Source: Streptomyces rhizosphaerihabitans (GTDB taxonomy: Bacteria > Actinomycetota > Actinomycetes > Streptomycetales > Streptomycetaceae). Taken from it: a stretch of 64,000 bases of DNA. Positions 36,689 to 43,906 of this stretch are shown one piece after another. The notes under the pieces are model-generated. The model did not search any database, was not told the origin of the DNA, and saw nothing but the letters and a program-made list of their open reading frames with translations. How positions within the stretch are numbered: the first letter of the stretch is position 1; every line of letters starts with the position of its first letter. The position numbers and the translations under genes were made by a program. The stretch lies in assembly GCF_025399795.1 (NCBI RefSeq), contig NZ_JAODTZ010000042.1:1-64000 (forward strand), in the 5' to 3' direction.

Positions 36689-38283
36689 GCCCCACCAGCA
36701 GTCCGTCCGGCCCGGCTGTCCCGGCCCCCGGATCGTCGCTCTCCGCCGCCCGCCGCCGCCGTGAACTGACCGAGGCCATGGACGGCGACGTGGTGGACGT
36801 CCTGGTCGTCGGACTCGGTGCCACCGGCGCCGGCGTCGCCCTCGACGCCGCCGCGCGCGGTCTCAGCGTCGTCGCCGTCGACGCCCACGACCTCGCCTTC
36901 GGCACATCGCGCTGGAGTTCCAAGCTCATCCACGGCGGGCTGCGCTACCTGGCCTCCGGGCAGCTCGACGTCGCCCACGAGAGCGCGGTCGAACGCGGTG
37001 TCCTCATGGAGCGCACCGCCCCTCACCTGGTGCGCGCCCAGCCCTTCGTGCTGCCCCTGACGCCGTTGGTGTCGCGCGGCCAGGCCGCCCTGACCTGGGC
37101 CGGCTTCCGCGCCGGGGACACCCTGCGGCTGGCGGCCCGTACCTCCCGCGCCACCCTGCCCGCGCCGCGCCGCCTCTCCGCGGTGGAGGCCCGCCACCTG
37201 GCACCGTCCGTCCGCCCCGGCGGCCTGCGCGGCGGCCTGCTGTCCTGGGACGGCAAGGTGACCGACGACGCCCGCCTCGTCACCGCGCTCGCCCGCAGCG
37301 CCGCCGCCCACGGCGCGAAGATCCTCACCAGGGTCAGGGCCCTGGAGATCGGCGGGACCGGCGCCCGCGTCCGTGACGAACTCACCGGAGAACAGGGCGA
37401 GATCAGGGCCCGCGCGGTCATCAACGCGTCCGGGGTGTGGGCGGGCGACCTGGTCGACGGCATCCGTATCCGACCCTCGCGCGGAACCCATCTGGTGCTG
37501 CGCGCCGACCTGTTCGGGCCGCTGCCCGCGGGCCTGCACATCCCGATCCCGGGCGAGAGCAACAGGTTCGTCCTCGTCCTGCCGCAGGACGACGGCCGGG
37601 TGTACGTCGGCCTGACCGACGAACCCGTCGACGGTGACATCCCCGACGTGCCGCAGGTGCCCGAGTCGGACGTCGGCTTCCTGCTGGACGTCCTGGGCTC
37701 CGCCCTGGACACGCCGGTGAGGCGCTCCGATGTCGTCGGCGCCTTCGCCGGGCTGCGCCCGCTTCTGGACGCCGCGCCGTCACGATCGGGAGAGGCCGCC
37801 CGCACGTCCGACATCTCGCGCCGGCACGCCGTCCTCACCTCCGGCGAAGGAGTGATCACCGTGGTCGGCGGCAAGCTCACGACGTATCGGCGCATGGCGC
37901 AGGACGCCGTCGACGCGGCGGTCGAGGCCCGGGGCCTGCGTGCCGGTCCCTCGACGACCGCCACCCTGCCGCTGGTCGGAGCCGTGGCCCCGCACCGGCT
38001 CGGTTCGCTGGCCGCCCCCGGCCAACTGATCCGCCGCTACGGCGCCGAGGCCCCCGCCGTGCACGCTCTCGGCGCCCGCGACCCCGAGCTGAACGAGCCC
38101 GTGGTGCCCGGACACCCGGTCACGCGGGCCGCGCTGCTGTGGGCCGTGCTGCACGAGGGCGCCCTCGACGAGGCCGACCTCCTGGACCGGCGTACCCGCA
38201 TCGGCCTGGTGCCGCAGGACCGGGCCGCGGCCGTGCCCGCCGCCCGGGAAGCCCTCGCCGCGGCCGCCGCCCGGCCTGCCTGA
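36685..38283 (+). CDS. glpD: Glycerol-3-phosphate dehydrogenase, FAD-dependent
   Basis: The product has 532 residues. FAD-binding GLGATGAG lies at 43-50, followed by the GlpD signature GTSRWSSKLIHGGLRYL, then NASGVWAGDLVDG, RGTHLV and VVGGKLTTYRRMAQDAVD. It oxidises sn-glycerol-3-phosphate to DHAP and passes electrons to quinones at the membrane. ATGA overlap couples it to the TetR gene. In this setting it would supply DHAP, the head group of ether-lipid synthesis, next to an AGPS-like enzyme. Streptomyces have another GlpD for glycerol use, so this copy may be specialised. Confidence 0.9.
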   Translation: MSPTSSPSGPAVPAPGSSLSAARRRRELTEAMDGDVVDVLVVGLGATGAGVALDAAARGLSVVAVDAHDLAFGTSRWSSKLIHGGLRYLASGQLDVAHESAVERGVLMERTAPHLVRAQPFVLPLTPLVSRGQAALTWAGFRAGDTLRLAARTSRATLPAPRRLSAVEARHLAPSVRPGGLRGGLLSWDGKVTDDARLVTALARSAAAHGAKILTRVRALEIGGTGARVRDELTGEQGEIRARAVINASGVWAGDLVDGIRIRPSRGTHLVLRADLFGPLPAGLHIPIPGESNRFVLVLPQDDGRVYVGLTDEPVDGDIPDVPQVPESDVGFLLDVLGSALDTPVRRSDVVGAFAGLRPLLDAAPSRSGEAARTSDISRRHAVLTSGEGVITVVGGKLTTYRRMAQDAVDAAVEARGLRAGPSTTATLPLVGAVAPHRLGSLAAPGQLIRRYGAEAPAVHALGARDPELNEPVVPGHPVTRAALLWAVLHEGALDEADLLDRRTRIGLVPQDRAAAVPAAREALAAAAARPA

Positions 38284-38424
38284 CACGTCGTCACGGGCGG
38301 TTCCGCGCGGACGTCCCGGAGCCGGCGGGCAGGACGCGCGGCGGCGGCCGTCACCGCCACCTGACGGCGCGCCGGGGAGGACCGGGCGGCCGGAACTCCC
38401 CGCCGCCGCACACACAAGGCACGC

Positions 38425-38590
38425 TAAGGGCTGTCCCGTAATCCCCGGTGGATCAGCGCGCGGCGTCAGATGCGGTGCATCGCAAGGCGGAGGGTCGTCC
38501 TCATACTGGGCGTATTCGGGCGATCCGACAACGCGGCGAGGTGCCGTAGCTGTCGTCGTGCGCCCGCCGGGGATTACGGGACAGCCCTTA
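38425..38590. mobile_element. 166-bp MITE-like element with perfect 24-bp inverted ends
   Basis: The ends at 38425-38448 and 38567-38590 are perfect inverted repeats (outer part TAAGGGCTGTCCCGTAATCC). If the outermost TA is the target duplication, the inverted repeats are 22 bp, as in Tc1/mariner/IS630-type elements. The inside (about 118 bp) has no coding frame, so it would need a transposase in trans. Elements beginning GGGCTGTCCCGTAA are recurrent in Streptomyces genomes. Its right end forms the stop codon of the neighbouring gene. Confidence 0.8.
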
Positions 38591-39013
38591 GTCCGCTGTC
38601 ACTCCCCAGTAGCCCATGTGCGTCGGCTCACCGTCCGTGTACAGCACAGTGCACCTGCCCTGAGCCCGACCCGGGAACTCCAATTGCTCGGAGTCCAGGG
38701 CACCGTCCCACTCGACGAAGGTCGGGCGTCCGTCGGGGGCGAAGGCCCGTATCTCCTCGTCGGTCAGGGGGCGCATGTACGGGCCGTCGTTGGAGTGGTC
38801 GGTGGCGTCGATGATTTCGGGCTGGTCCAGCACCGTGCCCGTGCCACCGGTGAAGATGTACTCGTGCCACTCCGGGTCCTGCCACAGTTCTTCCACCGTC
38901 CGGCCGGGGAAGCCGTAGTCGTCCTCGGCCAGTTGCTCCTCCTGAGCCCGGCGGAACGCGGCCGCCAGGTCCCGCTCGTACGGGCCAGTGTGTGTCCAGC
39001 AATCGCCGCCCAT
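38588..39013 (-). CDS. Conserved hypothetical acidic protein
   Basis: The product has 141 residues, is acidic and soluble, and is typical of a streptomycete hypothetical family (MGGDCWTHTGPYERDLAAAF..DDYGFPGRTVEELWQDPEWHEYIFTGGT..DGPYMRPLTDEEI..). A GGAG ribosome site precedes the ATG at 39013. I know no function for it. The TAA stop at 38588-38590 lies in the terminal repeat of the MITE-like element, so the natural C-terminus may have been shortened or replaced by that insertion. Confidence 0.75.
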   Translation of the reverse strand: MGGDCWTHTGPYERDLAAAFRRAQEEQLAEDDYGFPGRTVEELWQDPEWHEYIFTGGTGTVLDQPEIIDATDHSNDGPYMRPLTDEEIRAFAPDGRPTFVEWDGALDSEQLEFPGRAQGRCTVLYTDGEPTHMGYWGVTAD

Positions 39014-39248
39014 GCTTTTCTCCTCAACTCAATTGATCAGCCGGCGAGCAGCCTAGGAGACGGCACCGACAGAGGGCCGGACACCTCCTGGCTCGGCCCG
39101 CCGACCTGTGTCGAAGATCGGGCCGAACGCATCTGGACGGGGCAGCCCGCCGACGGCGGGACGTGCCGCACCGTCCATTTGCGGCATGGTCGTCGCGTGT
39201 CGGCCCGGAGAGGGCCGCTCGGGACTCGGCGTTCACGAGACTGACCTC

Positions 39249-39986
39249 ATGAGTGAAGAACCCGGTCCCCAGCCGTCGGCGGAACGACGCGAACGCGAGC
39301 AGACCGTCGTCATGGCGACCCTCACCGTCCTGGCGGGCGCGGTCGACGCGGTCAGCTTCCTGACCATGGGGCATGTCTTCACCGCGCTGGCCACGGGCAA
39401 TCTGCTCTTCCTGTCCTTCGCCGTCGCCGGCGAAGGACAGGTACCGGTGGCGCGCCCCGCGATCGCCCTGATCGCCTTCGTCCTGGGGGCCGCGGCCGGA
39501 GCCCTGGCCACCAGCGGACTCGTCGCACGACACCGGCACTGGTTCGCGGCAGCCCTGACCGTGGAAGGGGTGCTCCTGGCGCTCGCGGGTGCGACAGCTC
39601 TGTGGCGGCACGGTTCGGGCTCACTCGCCGACGACCCGGACAACCTGGTCATCGCGATGGTCGGTTTCGCCATGGGCCTGCGCGCGGACACCGCCCTGCG
39701 CGCGGCTGTTCCCGGCATGCCGACGCTGCTGGTCCAGGTGTCGCTGGTCCGCCTCATCCACGGCCTCACCGGGTCCATTTCCGGACCTCGGCAACGGGGG
39801 GCGATCCGGGTCCGACTCGTCGCGACCGTCGTCGGCATCTTCGCGGGTGGCGCCCTCGGCACACTCATCACGCCGTGGGGTACGGGACATGCACTGCTCG
39901 CCATCGCGGCCGCGGTCCTGATCGTCGCCGCACTCAACGTACTGCTCGTGCGGTATCACCTGCTCGCGCCGGAGCTCATCGGCTGA
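39249..39986 (+). CDS. DUF1275 (YoaK-like) membrane protein
   Basis: The product has 245 residues with six or seven membrane helices. It opens with the family motif LTVLAGAVDAVSFLTMGHVFTALATGNLLFL and contains MVGFAMGLRADTALRAAVPGMPTLLVQVSLVRL. Function is unknown; a transport role is often supposed. I start at the ATG at 39249. A perfect 14-bp hairpin lies inside its coding sequence at 39410-39441, which is odd. Confidence 0.88.
   Translation: MSEEPGPQPSAERREREQTVVMATLTVLAGAVDAVSFLTMGHVFTALATGNLLFLSFAVAGEGQVPVARPAIALIAFVLGAAAGALATSGLVARHRHWFAAALTVEGVLLALAGATALWRHGSGSLADDPDNLVIAMVGFAMGLRADTALRAAVPGMPTLLVQVSLVRLIHGLTGSISGPRQRGAIRVRLVATVVGIFAGGALGTLITPWGTGHALLAIAAAVLIVAALNVLLVRYHLLAPELIG
39410..39441 (+). 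repeat. Perfect 14-bp hairpin inside the DUF1275 gene
   Basis: CCTGTCCTTCGCCG at 39410-39423 is followed by TCGC and then its exact complement at 39428-39441. In protein it encodes LSFAVAGEGQV, a normal loop, so the palindrome is not forced by a repeat in the protein. It might attenuate transcription or pause ribosomes. Confidence 0.75.
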
Positions 39987-40179
39987 ACTCCCCTCCCGGG
40001 CAGCCCCGCCCCGCGACGGCGCCACGGGCCGGGAACACCGAGGTCTCTCGCGGCGTCAGCGATTGCCGCCGCGCTTGCCGAGTTGAAGTCAGGGCGACAG
40101 TATCTGTGCAGGTCACAGCCGGGCATCGGTTCGTGGAACAGTATTTCTGTCGAAGATCGGCAGCGGCTATTCTCCGCGT

Positions 40180-41892
40180 ATGTCCCCAACCGCTGCGCAG
40201 CGTCTGCTACGTGACGACCCGCGCACCGCCGAGGTGGCCGCACGCGAAGTCGTCCCCCTTCCACTCCGCAGGGCGGAGGCCCTCCTTCGTACCCTTCGGT
40301 CCGGGGAGAGGGTACTGGCCCTCTATCACCAAGGGCTGGGCTACGCCGCGCTCACCCGGGACGCGCTCATTCTCCTGAGCGGAGAGGCGCCCTCGCGCGT
40401 CGTGAGGCCGTTGGTGATTCTGCGCCCTGCCTACAGCGGTGCGTCACGCGTGGACGTGTCCGTGAACGGGCTGGCCATCACCCTGTGGGGGTCGCGGATC
40501 GACGCGTCGGGCGAACTTCTGCAGGGGACCGGAACGACGGTGTCCGGCTCGTCCGCCGATGATCCGCGCCTGGCCGATGTCGTCGCGGGCGAGCGGATCT
40601 CGTTGCCCGACGACCACAAGAAGGCGCTGCTCGCGGAGCTCGAACCCGGCGAATCCGTACGGTCTCTCTATCAGTGCGGCTGGGGCTACGCCGCGCTCAC
40701 CGGGAACGGACTCGTCCTCGTCCGCAACCTGATGGCGCCCAAGGCGACACGGGTGCCCGAACCGGTGTCCATCCTTCGCCGCGAGTCCGGCATCCTCAAC
40801 GCCGCCGTGATCGTCGTCGACGGCAAGGAGTACAGACTTCACGGATCCCGGCTCGACCCGAAGGGGGAACTCCTCGCCGAGTCGGGACAACTCCTGCCTG
40901 CCGACTCCTCCCTGCGCCCCCGTGGCAGGGCACGTCTTTCGGCATGGGTCCGCAGACGCCCCGTCCTCGCCTCCCTCATCGCGGCAGCGATGGTCTCGGC
41001 CGCCTGGAACGCTGGGCACGAGACACCCGCCCGGGCCGGGGCCGACCACGCCGTCGTCGTGCCGGACTTCAAGGGAGCGGCCCTCACCACGGCCGTCGCG
41101 GACGCACGACGCCAGTCCTGGATGAAGGTGACGACGGCCGATGCCTCCTCGTCCTTCCGCCGGGTGCCGGCCTCGGCACCCGGCTTTCGGGTCTGCTTCC
41201 AGTCGCCCTCTCACGCTGAGACGGTTCGCCCGTCCGCCAGTGCGCTGACGCTCTACGCGGTCCCCGAGAAGGAGGCATGCCCGACGCGACTGCTCGCTCT
41301 GCGACGGATCGTCATGCCGGGCCTCGTCGGCGAGAGGTACGACCGGGCCTCACGTCTCCTCGGCGACCTCGGCCTCGAGCACCCGGCCGCATGGCACGCG
41401 TACACAGGGCAGCGCCTGGACGGCGGATCGCGTGACGTGGACGACTGGCGGGTGTGCCGCCAGCAGCCGGAACCCGACCACGAGGTCTCGCTGCCCACCC
41501 AACCCGGCCTCTGGCTGATCGGTCCCGGTGACCAGTGCACCAAGCCCAGCCCGAAGCCGAAACCGAAACCGAAACCGAAACCGAAACCGAAACCGAAACC
41601 GAAACCGAAACCGAAACCGCAGCCGCGCACCGGGGGCACGAGCGGCTCCACCTCGGCAGGTGGTACGTCGGGTGGCACGTCCGCAGGTGGCACCAGCGGT
41701 GGCGGTTCCACAGGAGGCTCCACGGGCGGCTCCTCCGGGACGACGGGCGGAACCACCGGCAGCCGGCCCGGCATCCAGTTCGGAGGGTACTGCTCTCCCG
41801 TGGGCGCCATCGCGACCACTGCCGACGGGCGGCCCGCGAAGTGCTTCATGGGCAGGGACGGCCGGGCTCGATGGGGCTACAACTCCGGCTGA
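40180..41892 (+). CDS. Modular membrane protein with duplicated N-domain, PASTA-like repeats and Pro-Lys spacer
   Basis: The product has 570 residues. Two clear internal repeats (about 25-112 and 124-214) each contain GE-V--LY-G-GYAALT and RVV/RVPEP..ILR motifs. They resemble PH-like cytoplasmic sensing domains, but I cannot name them. A membrane helix lies at about 258-276. Outside follow two PASTA-like units (VVPDFKGAALTTAVADARRQ; VMPGLVGERYDRASRLLGDL), eleven Pro-Lys pairs at 458-479, a Gly/Thr/Ser linker and a small two-Cys end domain (GYCSPVGAIATTADGRPAKC). It probably spans the wall. A TATTCT hexamer 7 bp before the ATG and no ribosome site suggest a leaderless mRNA. Confidence 0.75.
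   Translation: MSPTAAQRLLRDDPRTAEVAAREVVPLPLRRAEALLRTLRSGERVLALYHQGLGYAALTRDALILLSGEAPSRVVRPLVILRPAYSGASRVDVSVNGLAITLWGSRIDASGELLQGTGTTVSGSSADDPRLADVVAGERISLPDDHKKALLAELEPGESVRSLYQCGWGYAALTGNGLVLVRNLMAPKATRVPEPVSILRRESGILNAAVIVVDGKEYRLHGSRLDPKGELLAESGQLLPADSSLRPRGRARLSAWVRRRPVLASLIAAAMVSAAWNAGHETPARAGADHAVVVPDFKGAALTTAVADARRQSWMKVTTADASSSFRRVPASAPGFRVCFQSPSHAETVRPSASALTLYAVPEKEACPTRLLALRRIVMPGLVGERYDRASRLLGDLGLEHPAAWHAYTGQRLDGGSRDVDDWRVCRQQPEPDHEVSLPTQPGLWLIGPGDQCTKPSPKPKPKPKPKPKPKPKPKPKPKPQPRTGGTSGSTSAGGTSGGTSAGGTSGGGSTGGSTGGSSGTTGGTTGSRPGIQFGGYCSPVGAIATTADGRPAKCFMGRDGRARWGYNSG
41551..41616 (+). repeat. Hexanucleotide repeat encoding the Pro-Lys spacer
   Basis: One CCGAAG and ten CCGAAA units run in tandem at 41551-41616, each encoding Pro-Lys. 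Slippage would change the spacer length in steps of two residues without shifting the frame. Confidence 0.95.
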
Positions 41893-42039
41893 TGCGGGCC
41901 GGCCCGTGAGGGAACCCTCGATGTTGCCGGATACCGGCAGTCCAGCGGGGGTTCCATGTTCCGAGCCGCACCCTGACGACCCGTCGGTGGCGTGTGGCTG
42001 ACTTGTGCCCGGAGTGAAGTGAACGTGGGGGGAGCGGCC

Positions 42040-42849
42040 GTGCAGACGGTGGACATGTGGGTGTCGGCGCGAAGCCGGCGGCAGGCGTGGCGGCACGCGG
42101 CGGCCTGGACGCTGCTCGGATCGGCCTTGCTGGCGGTGGCCTCGGGTGTGAGCGTCGCCGTTCCCGAGCGGGTTGCCACGGAGAAGGCGTTCTTGGCCGC
42201 CCGGCCCTGCGACGGCGACAGAGCGGCACCGGACACGGCCGACTGCCTGCGCACGATTCGTGGGACGGTGCTCTCCGCCGAGAACGTCAAAAGTGGCAAG
42301 GCGACGGTCTTCCGGGTGAGGTTGCGGCCGCCTGTTCCGGCCCCCGCCGATCAGGCGCTCGACCTCGACTCGCACGGCGATCTGTCGGAGCTCATCAAGC
42401 CGGGCGAGGAGGTCGAGGTCACCGCCTGGCGGAACGTCGAGGTGTCCGTCAGACACGACGGGGTCCACGAGACGCTTCCCGGGCTGCCGGACGAGGACGC
42501 CACCGGCTTCGTCGGAATCGCCCTGGCCTGTGCCTGGTTGGCGGCCCTTGCCTTCATCGCCGCTTTCGGCAGCGTCCGGCGGGCACACCGCGCCGCCACC
42601 GGCCGCCCCGTCGTTCCCCGGGTCCCGTTCGGCGTGGCGAAATGCGTGGGCGTGGTCGTCCCGCCTTTTGCCGTGGCGCTCTGCGTCGGCCGTATCTGGG
42701 ACACCTGGACGGCCGTGGTCATGGCGGTGATCATCTCGGCACTCATAGCCGTACCGGTGACGATTCTCGCTCTGCGCTGGGACCGGGAGCCCACCCCGGC
42801 GCCCCTGCCCGACCAGCAGCCCGACACCGCGCTCAGTGGGTCCGGCTGA
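42040..42849 (+). CDS. Membrane protein of unknown function
   Basis: The product has 269 residues. One membrane helix lies near residues 20-40 (LLGSALLAVASGVSVAV), followed by an exported region of about 110 residues (FLAARPCDGDRAAPDTADCLRTIRGTVL, two Cys). Three more helices near the C-terminus include GIALACAWLAALAFIAAFG and VVMAVIISALIAVPVTILAL. I chose the GTG at 42040, behind GGGGGGAG. The pattern resembles other streptomycete membrane proteins with a Cys-paired outer domain, but no family is recognised. Confidence 0.65.
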   Translation: MQTVDMWVSARSRRQAWRHAAAWTLLGSALLAVASGVSVAVPERVATEKAFLAARPCDGDRAAPDTADCLRTIRGTVLSAENVKSGKATVFRVRLRPPVPAPADQALDLDSHGDLSELIKPGEEVEVTAWRNVEVSVRHDGVHETLPGLPDEDATGFVGIALACAWLAALAFIAAFGSVRRAHRAATGRPVVPRVPFGVAKCVGVVVPPFAVALCVGRIWDTWTAVVMAVIISALIAVPVTILALRWDREPTPAPLPDQQPDTALSGSG

Positions 42850-42864
42850 CTGCGCACGAGAGCG

Positions 42865-43722
42865 TCAACGCACTCGACGACTGGCCCGCTCCTTCAGCGC
42901 CCTTGCCACGGTGGGGAGTTCCTCATGCGCCAGTCTCCCCAGCAACGCGCCGGCGAAGACGACGACGCCCACACCGACCAGCCAGGACTGGACGACCAGG
43001 ACGGTACCGAAAGGGCCGTAGGTGACTGCGCTGGAGGCGATCAGCGGTGAGAAGACCAGACGGGAGAAGACCCGGAGACCGAGCAGACCCAGTGCCGTCA
43101 GGGCCGCGCCGGGCAGCAGGGCCCCCAACGCGATCCGGCCGCCGAGCAGCATCCACTGCGACCACCAGAAGAACAGGACGGCGGTCAGAGCAGCAGTCAG
43201 CGTGCCGACGGCCGAGTGGCGCCACAGTGTGGTGGTCGCGGACACGTAGAGGGATCCGATGAGCACGGCGAGCCACAGCACTTGGCGCCATCTCGCGTAC
43301 CAGCGGGCCGGGGGCAGGTCCCAGACCTTCTCGTAGCCCGTCTGTACCGCCGCACCGAAGCTCAGTCCGAAGACGGCGAGGGCGGCGAGTCCGAAGGCGG
43401 TCGTGGTCTGCAATACCTGTGCGGGCCCGGCGAACAACCGCGCGACCTGGTCCCTGGCGGCCCTCGACACACCGAGCCCGTCCCCCAGCCACTGCGCGAA
43501 CCCCCGCCCGTGCGCCGGATCGGCGGCGGAGACGACGATCAGGAGCGGCACCAGGGTCAGGAATCCGAGCGCCGCGAAGCCCAGCGACCTCTGGCCCAGT
43601 TCGATCTCTCTGCTCCGCCGCCATCCTCGGCCGGCCGGGGAATCGCGCAGCGCCCGGCACAGCCGTACCCGCACGGATGGTCGGTCGTGGTGGTCGGTGG
43701 CAGGGGGAGCCTTCTTCGACAT
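42865..43722 (-). CDS. YihY/BrkB-family membrane protein
   Basis: The product has 285 residues with six membrane helices. The order LGFAALGFLTLVPLLIVVSAA, VFGLSFGAAVQTGYEKVWDLPPARW, TLWRHSAVGTLTAALTAVLFFWWSQWMLLGGRI and AVTYGPFGTVLVVQSWLVGVGVVVFAGALLG matches the YihY/virulence-factor-BrkB family. Some members are suggested to move lipids or other large molecules across the membrane; function is not settled. A TCCCAA-N5-TTGGGA inverted repeat at 43751-43767, just upstream of its start, may be its operator. Confidence 0.87.
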   Translation of the reverse strand: MSKKAPPATDHHDRPSVRVRLCRALRDSPAGRGWRRSREIELGQRSLGFAALGFLTLVPLLIVVSAADPAHGRGFAQWLGDGLGVSRAARDQVARLFAGPAQVLQTTTAFGLAALAVFGLSFGAAVQTGYEKVWDLPPARWYARWRQVLWLAVLIGSLYVSATTTLWRHSAVGTLTAALTAVLFFWWSQWMLLGGRIALGALLPGAALTALGLLGLRVFSRLVFSPLIASSAVTYGPFGTVLVVQSWLVGVGVVVFAGALLGRLAHEELPTVARALKERASRRVR

Positions 43723-43906
43723 GCAGGTCGATTACCACAGACGCCGACATTCCCAACAGTTTTGGGAGAGCGTCGTATCGGTCTCGCCCCGGACGACGGA
43801 TCCCGCGCAGCACGACCGTCGGCGGGCCGCCCGTGTCCCCCGCGTCATGGGTGAGCCCGGCCGGAAGGCGAGCCGTCCGGCCGGGCCGAGGGGCGACGAG
43901 GTGGGG

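Noticed and set aside
41551..41616. Regular short repeats that could be mistaken for a CRISPR array
   Set aside because: They are 6-bp units with no spacers and encode a Pro-Lys linker in frame.
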